12,961 nt of DNA, taken from an uncultured Lachnospiraceae bacterium. GTDB lineage: Bacteria; Bacillota; Clostridia; Lachnospirales; Lachnospiraceae. Under the pieces are notes generated by a model. The model was not told the DNA's origin. It did no database searches and was given only the letters and a program-made list of their open reading frames with translations. The stretch spans positions 1-12,961 of the forward strand of contig USJG01000055.1 in assembly GCA_900554925.1 (NCBI GenBank). The letters are read 5' to 3'. A program made the position numbers and the translations under genes. Below, piece after piece: positions 5,563-12,836 of the stretch (its first letter is position 1; each line of letters opens with the position of its first letter).

Positions 5563-5993
5563 AGGAATATCCCACAGATGAAGAATTGGAATTTTTGATA
5601 AATCACCTGGAAAAACAGGAGCTATATGCGCCAAAGCATATGAAGGAACAGATTTTAAGTAAGGCATTTCCGGAGCAAACTGCGGAGATGTTTCCCACAA
5701 CCGGGAGAAGAGCGCGGCCGGTTCAGACTTTTACGTATCGTCTTAAGATTATAGCAGGAATGGCGGCGGCTCTTATTATGCTGATGATCATTCCGGTTGC
5801 CGACGTTAGTAAAGATTGCGGAATAGAGGAGCAAATGGCTGACAGGGAAAGAAACAGATATACAAATGAGATATTCAGTGAACAGACCAGGGAGATGAAT
5901 CAGAAATTTAACGCCTGGTTTGAACAGATAAACAGCTTTCAATTAGGAAATTTATTTAACAGGGAGAATGGAGGAATTTATAATGAGGACTAA
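5559..5993 (+). CDS. Single-TM protein, putative anti-sigma factor
   Basis: I do not recognise a named family. The 144-residue protein has a charged cytosolic N-terminus (1-60; it starts MKEYPTDEELEFLINHLEKQ), one transmembrane helix at about 63-81, and an outside tail rich in charged residues that looks helical. This topology and its ATGA overlap with the sigma gene make it the likely membrane anti-sigma factor. The HxxxCxxC zinc motif of classical ZAS anti-sigma factors is absent; the only cysteine is C87, outside the membrane. GGAAAGGAGG (around 5542-5551) gives it a strong ribosome binding site. The anti-sigma role is inferred from position and topology only. Confidence 0.78.
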   Translation: MKEYPTDEELEFLINHLEKQELYAPKHMKEQILSKAFPEQTAEMFPTTGRRARPVQTFTYRLKIIAGMAAALIMLMIIPVADVSKDCGIEEQMADRERNRYTNEIFSEQTREMNQKFNAWFEQINSFQLGNLFNRENGGIYNED

Positions 5994-6567
5994 GAAAAAG
6001 AACAGATTTTTAACCTTTTGCTTTTCACTGATGCCGGGAGCAGCAGAAATGTACATGGGCTTTATGAAAACAGGAGTAAGCCTGATGCTGTTATTTTTCC
6101 TGATCATAGTGATCAGCGGATGGATTCATCAGGGAGTGGTCAGCATGTTTGCTTTGGTAATATGGTTTTACAGTTTTTTTCATGCCAATCATCTTGCCAG
6201 TTTATGTGATGAGGACTTTGCGCAGGTAGAGGATGAATATCTGTTTGGAATGGAGTCGCTTCCGGGGACGAAGGTCATTGTAGAAAAGCACCATACACTG
6301 GTAGCCGGCATACTTATTTTTATCGGTGTATGCTTTTTGTGGAATTCTCTGACAGACCTTATGTATGTCCTGGTGCCGGAACCGTACCAGTTTATAGTGT
6401 GGACAATGGGCAGAATTGGCAATTACGTGCCAAGCATCCTGATTGGGATTGCCATTATTGTGATTGGAATTAAGATGATAACCGGAAAAAAGGTGGAAAC
6501 AGAAGATTGGGAGATGAAAGATGAGGCCACACAGAACAGGGGAATCCCCGGAAAGGATGAGCAGTAA
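5983..6567 (+). CDS. Four-helix membrane protein of the sigma operon
   Basis: This is a 194-residue integral membrane protein with helices at about 31-48, 52-68, 105-121 and 149-167 and a hydrophilic C-terminal tail. The N-terminal part, FSLMPGAAEMYMGFMKTGV, resembles the PGxGxxYxG turn of TM2-like small membrane proteins. The central cytosolic or external loop EDEYLFGMESLPGTK and the last helix (ILIGIAIIVIGIKM) resemble proteins found next to LiaI/LiaF-like genes. ATG 5983 is preferred over the in-frame ATG at 5968 because GGAGGA (5970-5975) then stands 7 nt before it. The gene overlaps the end of the upstream gene by 11 nt. The function is unknown; a role in envelope sensing is inferred from context. 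Confidence 0.78.
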   Translation: MRTKKKNRFLTFCFSLMPGAAEMYMGFMKTGVSLMLLFFLIIVISGWIHQGVVSMFALVIWFYSFFHANHLASLCDEDFAQVEDEYLFGMESLPGTKVIVEKHHTLVAGILIFIGVCFLWNSLTDLMYVLVPEPYQFIVWTMGRIGNYVPSILIGIAIIVIGIKMITGKKVETEDWEMKDEATQNRGIPGKDEQ

Positions 6568-6914
6568 TGGAAAAGCAGACGATCAGAGTGCGCAAAGTAG
6601 GCGCTGTTACCTTTGGCATGGTATTGGTAGTTACAGGAATTTTATTTCTTATCCGTCTGTTGATCCCTCAGCTTGATTATGTGGTGATTTTCCATTTCTG
6701 GCCCGTAATTCTGATCACACTGGGCATAGAAGTTTTAATTGGAAGCAGATGGAAAACCTTTGAGGTAAGAGATGCGCAGGGAAAACTTCTGGAGCAGAGC
6801 AGAGTGGTTTATGATGTGCCTGCGATTCTGCTTACCATGGCGCTTACAGGATTTTCAATGGTGATGGGAATGATGGACTGGGCATTTTCCCATGCGCAGA
6901 CCATTCATTTTTAA
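6567..6914 (+). CDS. LiaI/LiaF-TM-like (DUF5668-type) membrane protein
   Basis: This is a 115-residue protein with helices at about 12-33, 39-58 and 84-107. The segment RKVGAVTFGMVLVVTGILFLIRLL followed by FWPVILITLGIEVLIG is the signature of the LiaI/LiaF transmembrane region. In Bacillus-type cells LiaF-like proteins modulate the response to cell-wall antibiotics. Unlike LiaF it lacks the long C-terminal domain; instead it has a short polar stretch and a third helix. TAATG couples it to the previous stop (1-nt overlap). It closes the operon, which is followed by a strong terminator. Confidence 0.8.
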   Translation: MEKQTIRVRKVGAVTFGMVLVVTGILFLIRLLIPQLDYVVIFHFWPVILITLGIEVLIGSRWKTFEVRDAQGKLLEQSRVVYDVPAILLTMALTGFSMVMGMMDWAFSHAQTIHF

Positions 6915-6957
6915 AGCAGAGCCGATTTTTGACTGAGGTTCTAAGCAGGAGTTAAGG

Positions 6958-7014
6958 AAAAAAGCCGGCAGTCCCGGAGGAAATAAAGGTTTTCTGTGGG
7001 CTGCCGGTCTTTTT
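6958..7014. terminator. Bidirectional intrinsic terminator
   Basis: CCGGCAG (6965-6971) pairs with CTGCCGG (7001-7007); one bulged base and three further GC pairs (CCC with GGG) extend the stem inward. TCTTTTT follows on the plus strand and six As (6958-6963) precede it, giving a T6 tract on the minus strand. It ends the sigma operon and also the minus-strand SBP remnant. Confidence 0.85.
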
Positions 7015-7042
7015 GCAGGAAAAAGTTTAAATCTGCAATGTT

Positions 7043-7516
7043 TTATTTTACTGCGTTTTCCGCAAAGGTTCTGGTAACAAGGTCTTCGTAGGGAACCCTC
7101 TGGGGCAGTTCGCCGGCTTCCTCAAGAATGTTTTGAAGAAGTGTAAAGGCATCCTCCTCAAAAATCAGATCAGCCTTCCAGGTGTCCTGCTCATAGTATC
7201 TGGCAACAATAGTGGTGAGAGTATCTAAATCAGTTTCCTCAAACTGAGGCTGGATCACTTTGGCAATTTCTTCCGGGGTGTGAGTGGCAACATAATCCAT
7301 ACCTTTCTGAAGGGCATTGGTAAAAGCCTGAATGGTATCGGGATTAGCTTCGATATAGCTTTTCTTTGCGCTGAAGGCTGTGTAAGGCACATAGCCGGAA
7401 TCCTCGCCTAAGGAAGCCACCACATAACCGTCGCCTTTGGCTTCCAGGGAGGTGGCGTGGGGCTCAAATTCTACTGTGTAAGTTTTTTACTGCTCCAATC
7501 ATGCCGGAAAGTATCA
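7043..7516 (-). pseudogene. ABC substrate-binding protein (NMT1/ThiY/SsuA-like), 3' remnant
   Basis: The C-terminal part of a periplasmic/lipoprotein solute-binding protein is readable: YTVEFEPHATSLEAKGDG, then GYVVASLGEDSGYVPYTAFSAKKSYIEANP and ALQKGMDYV. These are typical of the NMT1/taurine-nitrate-thiamine-precursor binding family. Upstream of TYTVEF a TAA (about 7487-7489) interrupts the frame, whereas another frame continues as ILSGMIGAVKN. I read this as a +1 shift at AACTTAC, so two frames are needed. The remnant reaches the last codon of the serine recombinase gene and no N-terminal half, signal peptide, permease or ATPase is present in the window. The gene is dead in either reading. 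Confidence 0.82.
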
Positions 7517-8875
7517 TATCAGAAAATGAAATCCGCTTATACGCCGTGTTCGGGGATTGATCTGAATGTCTTTTATAATACTTTTCCAGAAGGTTTGCCT
7601 GTAAGATTTATTTAAGCCAAGGTATAATTCCTGCCAGCTTCCCGTAAAAGTATCTGTCTGGGATGCGCTGTTAGCAGGGAGGGCAAGAGCAGGGGTCTGG
7701 ATGCAGGCGGACAGCTTTTTATCCAGAAACTCATATTCTTTCTCGTAGTAGCTTTCTGAAATCCTTCCTTTTTGGAACAGAAGATTAAGGCGCTCCAGCT
7801 CTGCGCGTATGGATGCAGTGTTATCCTGCTTTGCACTTTGAGGACTTTTAAATCTGATTTCGACTTTTTCCTGTGTAAGGGCAGAAAAAGTATGAGTTAG
7901 CATATATTCTTCAATCTTATGTTCTGTAAGGTGGGCACATCCGTGCGTTATAAACTTATTCCCGCACCGATACCTGATATAAATGCTTTCTCCACCGTTT
8001 TTCAGGGATTGCTTCCTTCGATAGCCGGTGTAGTTACTGCCGCACCAGGGACACTTAATAAGGGAACTGAACAGATAAGGCTCACTATTGCCAGAAGTAC
8101 GGTCTCTGCTTGTGGCAATCTGCCGGATTTTGTCAAACTGCTCCGGGGTAATATAAGGTTCGCAGTAGCTTAAATTGGATTTATCCCTGCCGGCGTAGGT
8201 TTCATTTTTAAAGAAACGGTCAATCTGATGGTCGGAGGGCGATGCATCGCCATACTTGCTGTTCAGGTATTTGATGGTGGAGCGGATGGAATAGCAGGTA
8301 AAATAATGCCGGTATGCATCTTCAACAATATGTGCCACAGCTTCGTCCTTTACCAGCCGGTTAGCTGCGACCCGGTAACCGTAGCAGGCACATCGGCCGC
8401 TGGTAACTTCGCCAATGGAACGTTTATAATCCAGCACAGCTTTAATACGCTCCGAAGTGCGGTCACATTCAGCCTGATTGACAGAAAGCATGATGTTGAT
8501 TATCATCTGTCCATTGGCAGTTGAGGAGTCATAGCTTTCATAGATGGTTTTCCAGTAACAGTTATGTGCCTTTAAAATTTCTTCCGTAACATTGTAATCT
8601 CTGATATTTCGAAACCAGCGGTCAAGCTTGGTCACAAGAATCATATCTATCTTATTCTTTTTGACGTCCTCCAGAAGTCTTAGGAGATCCTTACGGTATT
8701 TCATGGGCTTCCGGGCAGAAAATCCCTCATCGGCATAATAGTCAACAATGGTAAAACCGTTGTTTTGGGCATATTCCGTGAGCACTTTTTTTTGTGCGGG
8801 AAGAGACAGGCCATTGATATGCTGTTCTTCTGTGCTGACACGGATATAGATAGCGCAGCGTTTTGATTGCTCCAT
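7514..8875 (-). CDS. Large serine recombinase (site-specific integrase)
   Basis: This 453-residue recombinase has a resolvase catalytic domain at about 7-150. AIYIRVSTEEQ carries the nucleophilic Ser14, with Arg residues in LVTKLDRWFRN and TSERIK. A recombinase domain follows at about 160-255 (GRCACYGYRV, STIKYLNSKYG, FFKNETYAGRD). A zinc ribbon has cysteines at 275, 278, 304 and 313 (CPWCGSNYTG, YRCGNK, HGCAHL). A helical stretch with SIRAELERLNLLFQKGRISESYYEKEYEFLDKKL and a C-terminal tail complete it. It looks intact. Large serine recombinases integrate and excise phages, conjugative elements and islands, and their genes usually sit at one end of the element. AAAGGA (8881-8886) precedes ATG 8875. 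Its 3' end touches the truncated SBP gene, which suggests an insertion junction there. Confidence 0.95.
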   Translation of the reverse strand: MEQSKRCAIYIRVSTEEQHINGLSLPAQKKVLTEYAQNNGFTIVDYYADEGFSARKPMKYRKDLLRLLEDVKKNKIDMILVTKLDRWFRNIRDYNVTEEILKAHNCYWKTIYESYDSSTANGQMIINIMLSVNQAECDRTSERIKAVLDYKRSIGEVTSGRCACYGYRVAANRLVKDEAVAHIVEDAYRHYFTCYSIRSTIKYLNSKYGDASPSDHQIDRFFKNETYAGRDKSNLSYCEPYITPEQFDKIRQIATSRDRTSGNSEPYLFSSLIKCPWCGSNYTGYRRKQSLKNGGESIYIRYRCGNKFITHGCAHLTEHKIEEYMLTHTFSALTQEKVEIRFKSPQSAKQDNTASIRAELERLNLLFQKGRISESYYEKEYEFLDKKLSACIQTPALALPANSASQTDTFTGSWQELYLGLNKSYRQTFWKSIIKDIQINPRTRRISGFHFLI

Positions 8876-8883
8876 AAAAATCC

Positions 8884-8938
8884 TTTACCCTTTCAATTAC
8901 TGTAAACTTCTTTTAAGTTTACGGAGAAGAAGGGTAAA
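8884..8938. repeat. Nested inverted repeats upstream of the recombinase
   Basis: Outer arms TTTACCCTT (8884-8892) and AAGGGTAAA (8930-8938), 9 bp, enclose inner arms GTAAACTT (8902-8909) and AAGTTTAC (8915-8922), 8 bp with a 5-nt loop. Both pairs are perfect. The outer left arm overlaps the recombinase ribosome binding site (8881-8886). Possible roles are an operator, a translation-limiting RNA structure, or a recombinase binding site. Confidence 0.65.
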
Positions 8939-9133
8939 AAATTACAGCTATAGATGAGAGGACAGATAAGAAAGTCAGAGTTCTTCTTTTGACAGGATTT
9001 CAGATAAATGTGAAAAAAACAAGTCTTTGTAACATAAAGATTACAAAACAAATTTTCATTATCTTGACGGCAAATAGGCGATTTTATAGAATTAAATCAG
9101 AACAAAACCCAAAAAGACAGAAAATTCAGATAT
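8939..9133. other. Non-coding spacer between recombinase and TetR genes
   Basis: No convincing gene. The stretch is AT-rich and lies between two minus-strand genes. It contains one dyad, TTTGTAA (9026-9032) and TTACAAA (9041-9047) with an 8-nt spacer, possibly an operator or promoter element for the recombinase. No good terminator was found for the TetR gene. No remnant of the missing 5' half of the SBP gene was seen here. Confidence 0.5.
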
Positions 9134-9721
9134 TTATATATTTGCATGATTGTCAGAATTGCAGGAGGCATTCAGATCATCCATTGTATAATTTCCATAT
9201 TTGTCAAGCAATAGTTTTAAATCCTCTCCAAACACAACCTCTTTAATGGGATAGGAGCTGATGATTTTAAGATATTCCTCCTCAACGGGAAGCTGATAAT
9301 TGTTGTCATTCCATTCCTGAAGGCAGTAAATCCAGGCGTTGGTAATAGGAGGAGAACTTTTAAAGTTAATGGATTCAGCAGAAAGCTTGACAAGGGTATT
9401 TTTGATGATAATGGCACCGTCCGGGTCTGCAAGCAGATGTTTGAAGAATGTGGAGTGAGATTTAATTACATTCAATAAACAGATCGTCTGATCGCGTACG
9501 GTAGGATTGGAGCCGAAAATCGTCTTGGAAACCGCAAGACATTCATAACATGCAGATTCCGCAGCATCATATTTATCCATGAAATAGCGATAAAAGGTCT
9601 GGTGAGAAACATCACTTGCACATATGATTTCAGTTGTCTTAATGGATGATAACTTTTTTTTATTAAGAAGGCTGGTAAGGCTGGCAATAATTTTTTGTTT
9701 CCCTGGGGAACTAACGTTCAT
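9134..9721 (-). CDS. TetR/AcrR family transcriptional regulator
   Basis: This 195-residue repressor has an N-terminal TetR DNA-binding domain (about 7-55): KIIASLTSLLNKKKLSSIKTTEII, then CASDVSHQTFYRYFMDKYD, whose 'S-x-Q-T-F-Y-R-Y-F-x-x-K' is the recognition helix and the family hallmark. The C-terminal ligand/dimer domain (60-195) is divergent, so no inducer can be named. ATG 9721 is chosen because GGAGG (9727-9731) lies 5 nt upstream; upstream in-frame ATGs overlap that site. It is divergent from the ROK/GH1 operon, whose promoter region carries candidate operators, so it most likely controls that operon and itself. Confidence 0.9.
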   Translation of the reverse strand: MNVSSPGKQKIIASLTSLLNKKKLSSIKTTEIICASDVSHQTFYRYFMDKYDAAESACYECLAVSKTIFGSNPTVRDQTICLLNVIKSHSTFFKHLLADPDGAIIIKNTLVKLSAESINFKSSPPITNAWIYCLQEWNDNNYQLPVEEEYLKIISSYPIKEVVFGEDLKLLLDKYGNYTMDDLNASCNSDNHANI

Positions 9722-9737
9722 AAAAACCTCCATTTTT

Positions 9738-9753
9738 GTTCTAGAACCGGGTT
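9738..9753. promoter_or_regulatory. Candidate TetR operator copy 1
   Basis: TAGAACCGG (9742-9750) is repeated at 9801-9809. Here it also overlaps a perfect 10-bp palindrome GTTCTAGAAC (9738-9747) and the short dyad AACCGGGTT (9745-9753). It lies in the 5' leader of tetR, just upstream of its ribosome binding site. Confidence 0.5.
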
Positions 9754-9791
9754 TAAATATCAATGAGGATTCTCTTGCTGATCAGGTTATT

Positions 9792-9820
9792 AATATATCA
9801 TAGAACCGGATAAATTGCAA
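9792..9820 (-). promoter_or_regulatory. tetR promoter with embedded operator copy 2
   Basis: On the minus strand, TTGCAA (9815-9820), a 17-nt spacer and TATATT (9792-9797) preceded by TGA form a strong extended -10 promoter. The second TAGAACCGG copy (9801-9809) lies inside its spacer, an ideal location for autorepression. On the plus strand the same repeat lies 43 nt before the ROK start codon and just after a possible -10 TATCAT (9796-9801), so one bound repressor could block both directions. The plus-strand promoter itself is weakly defined. Confidence 0.6.
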
Positions 9821-9851
9821 ATACAGAGCCCTGGAAAACAGGAGGAAAGAG

Positions 9852-10847
9852 ATGGAAAAAATGAATTTATTGGTTATGGATTTTGGAGGGACTTCCGTAA
9901 AATATGCAGTTGTAAATGAACAGGGAAGTATATTGGAATCAGGGAAGGAAGAAGCACCTCTTAAATCAAAGCAACAGTTTGTGGAAACTGCCGGAGAAAT
10001 TTACAGCAATTATGAAAAGAAGGTTAATGGAGTATCGATCAGTATTCCCGGTTATGTGGATGCTGTTTCCGGAACGCTGATCGGTTCCGGCGCCTATAGA
10101 AATTTGTATGGCTGTAATCTGGTAAATTTGCTTAAGGAAGTCATCCCGATAAATATTGCAGTGGAGAATGATGGAAAATGCGGTGCTCTTGCAGAGGCAT
10201 GGAAGGGAGCGCTCCTGGAATGTAAAGACGGTGTAGTAATGATTCTGGGGTCAGGGATTGCAGGAGGGATCATTAAAGATAAAAAGATACATACAGGCTG
10301 GAATCTGACAGCAGGAGAATTTTCAAATTATCTGATCAATCCAAAGAAGCCTGATTTTAGTGGATTGGCTGTGATGAATTGCGCTGCCTTTGGCCTTACC
10401 TATAAATTGTGTAAAAAAAAGAATCTTTCTTTTGACTGTCAGGATTACTCTGAGGAACTTAAAAATGTGGATGTAAATTTTGGCAGAGATTATCCTTCGA
10501 GCATGGAGCCCCCATTAAGGATAAAGGCAGACGGGAAACAGCTTGTCAGGTGGCTGGAAGAAGGAGATACACAGGTAAAGGAGATTTACGGAGAATTTCT
10601 GGAGTCTCTGGCAATTATGATCTTCAATGTACAGATCACATTTGCTCCGGAAAAGGTCGTCATTGGCGGGGGACTTAGCCGGATCCCCGGACTTATCGGC
10701 GATGTGCAAAGTGAACTTGAAAGGCTTTATAAGGGAACCGGGCTGGGACCGGAATTACAGGCCCAAATTGTGAAAAGCAGCTATCTTGATGAATGTAATA
10801 TTATTGGAGCAGCATACCACTATATGCTTCGTTTTCCAAAGAAATGA
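9852..10847 (+). CDS. ROK family sugar kinase, probable beta-glucoside kinase
   Basis: This 331-residue actin-fold sugar kinase has the phosphate-1 loop MDFGGTSVKYAVV (9-21), ISIPGYVD (63-70), the catalytic Asp107 in ENDGKCGALAEAW (105-117), the phosphate-2 loop GSGIAGGI (133-140), and the adenosine-side VIGGGLSRIPGL. The ROK zinc motif (GExGH with following CxCGxxGC) is not conserved: here the segment reads AGEFSNYLI, and no cysteine cluster follows. This is known for the BglK-like branch that phosphorylates disaccharides. Next to a GH1 6-phospho-beta-glucosidase, the likely substrate is a beta-glucoside such as cellobiose or gentiobiose, phosphorylated with ATP at the 6' position. GGAGGAAAG (9841-9849) supports ATG 9852. 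The gene precedes GH1 by 16 nt and is the first of the operon. Confidence 0.9.
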   Translation: MEKMNLLVMDFGGTSVKYAVVNEQGSILESGKEEAPLKSKQQFVETAGEIYSNYEKKVNGVSISIPGYVDAVSGTLIGSGAYRNLYGCNLVNLLKEVIPINIAVENDGKCGALAEAWKGALLECKDGVVMILGSGIAGGIIKDKKIHTGWNLTAGEFSNYLINPKKPDFSGLAVMNCAAFGLTYKLCKKKNLSFDCQDYSEELKNVDVNFGRDYPSSMEPPLRIKADGKQLVRWLEEGDTQVKEIYGEFLESLAIMIFNVQITFAPEKVVIGGGLSRIPGLIGDVQSELERLYKGTGLGPELQAQIVKSSYLDECNIIGAAYHYMLRFPKK

Positions 10848-10863
10848 CGAGGAGGTGATAGCT

Positions 10864-12264
10864 ATGTTTCCGGAGGATTTTCTCTGGGGCGGAGCAGTCT
10901 CTGCGAATCAGTGCGAAGGTGCATTTGATGAGGATGGGAAGGGAATCTCTATACAGGATGTCCTGCCTCACGGGGTAAAAACCCAAAGAACCAAAGAGCC
11001 TACAAAAGATAATTTAAAATTAAAAGGAATTGATTTTTATCACCGTTATCAGGAAGATATAAGGCTTTTTGCAGAACTTGGATTTAAGGTTTTCAGAACC
11101 TCCATTGCATGGAGCCGCATTTTCCCAAAAGGAGATGAAAGTGAACCCAATGAAGCAGGCCTCCGGTTTTATGACAGATTGTTTGATGAATGCCATAAAT
11201 ATGGAATGGAACCGCTGGTAACCATTTCTCATTATGAAACGCCCCTGTATCTGGCGGAAAAGTATGACGGCTGGACCAGCCGGGAGATGATAGGCTTTTA
11301 TGAGCATTATGTAAGGACTGTTTTTGAGAGATATAAGGATAAAGTAAAGTACTGGATCACCTTTAATGAGATTAATTCCATTCTTGTGTCACCCTTTATC
11401 AGCGGGGGGATATGCACACCAGTGGAGAAGCTTTCCAGGCAGCAGTTGTATCAGGCCATTCACCATGAGCTTGTGGCAAGTGCGCTGGCAACTCAGATAG
11501 GACATCTTATCAACCCTGAATTTCAAATTGGCTGTATGGTGCTTTGTATGCCGGTTTATCCGCTTACACCGGATCCTGGGGATGTGATTGCAGCCATGCT
11601 GGAAAACCATAAGAATGAAATGTTTCTTGAGATACACGCAAGAGGTGAATATCCGGGGTACATGAAGCGGTTTTTAAAGGAAGAAGGAATTGAAATTTCA
11701 TTTGCACCTGGCGATGCTGAGCTTCTTTTGAAAAATACCGTTGATTTTATATCGATCAGCTATTATATGAGCAGCTGTGCCACAGCAGATCCTGAGAAAA
11801 ATAAAAAAGGGGAAGGAAACCTGATTGCCGGGGTAGCTAATCCCACCCTTTCGGCAAGCGAATGGGGATGGCAGATCGATCCTGAAGGACTCCGGTATGC
11901 TTTGAATCAAATGTGGAACCTGTACAGGAAGCCCATATTTATTGTGGAAAATGGGTTAGGTGCCTATGACCGGTTAATCTGTAAGGAAGGTCATATGACA
12001 GTAGAGGATGATTACAGGATCAACTATCTGCGTGAACACATAAAACAGGTTGGTGAGGCTATAGAGGACGGAGTCCGGGTCCTTGGATACACGATCTGGG
12101 GATGTATCGATCTGGTAAGCGCGTCCACAGCAGAAATGTCCAAGCGATATGGAGTTATTTATGTTGACAGGCAGGATGATGGTTCAGGTACCTTAAACAG
12201 GTATCGGAAGAAAAGCTTTTACTGGTATCAGCATGTCATCGCCACTAATGGAAGAGAATTGTGA
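10864..12264 (+). CDS. GH1 6-phospho-beta-glucosidase
   Basis: This 466-residue glycoside hydrolase family 1 enzyme is a cytosolic (beta/alpha)8 barrel. The N-terminal signature FPEDFLWGGAVSANQCEGAF is complete, TSIAWSRIFP (79-88) follows, the acid/base Glu169 is in TFNEIN, and the nucleophile Glu362 is in IVENGLG. The C-terminal segment DLVSASTAEMSKRYGVIYVD (416-435) contains the Ser...Lys427-x-Tyr429 group that binds the 6-phosphate, which distinguishes 6-phospho-glucosidases from plain beta-glucosidases. The start is ATG 10864 with a strong GGAGGTGAT (10851-10859); an in-frame ATG at 10786 would overlap the ROK gene by 62 bp and lacks such a site. It hydrolyses the phosphorylated beta-glucoside to glucose and glucose 6-phosphate. 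Confidence 0.95.
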   Translation: MFPEDFLWGGAVSANQCEGAFDEDGKGISIQDVLPHGVKTQRTKEPTKDNLKLKGIDFYHRYQEDIRLFAELGFKVFRTSIAWSRIFPKGDESEPNEAGLRFYDRLFDECHKYGMEPLVTISHYETPLYLAEKYDGWTSREMIGFYEHYVRTVFERYKDKVKYWITFNEINSILVSPFISGGICTPVEKLSRQQLYQAIHHELVASALATQIGHLINPEFQIGCMVLCMPVYPLTPDPGDVIAAMLENHKNEMFLEIHARGEYPGYMKRFLKEEGIEISFAPGDAELLLKNTVDFISISYYMSSCATADPEKNKKGEGNLIAGVANPTLSASEWGWQIDPEGLRYALNQMWNLYRKPIFIVENGLGAYDRLICKEGHMTVEDDYRINYLREHIKQVGEAIEDGVRVLGYTIWGCIDLVSASTAEMSKRYGVIYVDRQDDGSGTLNRYRKKSFYWYQHVIATNGREL

Positions 12265-12303
12265 TATTTGAATAAAACAAGGAAAAAGGAAGGAGAAAAT
12301 ATC

Positions 12304-12819
12304 ATGGAAAACACAATGTCCGAATATCCTTATCGCGCACCCAAAAAGTATACGAAAAAATCACTTCATGGGCGTGTGAGAGGAATGATGATTCCCTATG
12401 ACGAGTATGAGCGCGCAAAAAAGTTTTATGTCTATGTATTTGGATGGGACGTGATGCGGGTTCCACAGGGGGTATTTATTGAAGATACTGATGAAAGGCC
12501 ATCTTTAATGTGTGCTACGGGGCCTTCGCAGGTGTCCTGGGAGGGCTCTGAACCGGGCCATATATGGGCACAGCTTGTTGCCAGAGAGCGGTGCGAAAAG
12601 CCTCAGACCTTTATGGAGGTAAGTATGGAGGTTCCGCTGGAGGAAACCGTTTCAGCGCTGACAGCGCGCGGATGGAAGGTGGTTGCCAGAACAGAAATTG
12701 ATGGCGACTGGGCTGATTTTATTGTGGTAGAAGACCCGGATGGAAACAGAGAGCTGCTTTGGAAATGTCCGGATTCCCGTACCTGGGAGGAACCGGAAGC
12801 TGCTTATGATAAAGAATGA
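12304..12819 (+). CDS. VOC (glyoxalase/dioxygenase-like) family protein
   Basis: This 171-residue protein appears to be built of two betaalphabetabetabeta modules. The first starts at VRGMMIPYDEYERAKKFYVYVFGWDV (25-50), with the typical 'A-x-x-F-Y-x-x-V-F-G-W' helix. The second ends with FIVVEDPDGNRELLW, where DPDGN and the following Glu are the common VOC end motif. The usual metal-ligand His in the first strand is absent (RVRGMMI), so the metal site is doubtful and enzymatic activity uncertain. ATG 12304 is preferred over the upstream TTG 12268 because AGGAGA (12291-12296) stands 7 nt before it. Its place in a beta-glucoside operon suggests a role with the sugar or its aglycone, but this is inference. 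Confidence 0.86.
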   Translation: MENTMSEYPYRAPKKYTKKSLHGRVRGMMIPYDEYERAKKFYVYVFGWDVMRVPQGVFIEDTDERPSLMCATGPSQVSWEGSEPGHIWAQLVARERCEKPQTFMEVSMEVPLEETVSALTARGWKVVARTEIDGDWADFIVVEDPDGNRELLWKCPDSRTWEEPEAAYDKE

Positions 12820-12836
12820 ATTGAAAGGAGAAGAAA

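Noticed and set aside
7919..8524. Two plus-strand open frames opposite the recombinase gene
   Set aside because: They are antisense to a complete, well-conserved recombinase and show no family resemblance or ribosome binding site.
8988..9012. TTGACA at about 8988 as a plus-strand promoter
   Set aside because: No acceptable -10 lies 16-18 nt downstream and no plus-strand gene follows before the divergent operon.
8989..9246. Plus-strand open frame of 85 codons in the spacer and the end of the TetR gene
   Set aside because: Lysine/isoleucine-rich, no ribosome binding site, and its second half is the complement of a real gene.
10786..10863. Upstream extension of the GH1 gene to an ATG at 10786
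   Set aside because: It overlaps the ROK gene by 62 bp, lacks a ribosome binding site, and the added residues do not resemble a GH1 N-terminus, whereas ATG 10864 has a strong one.
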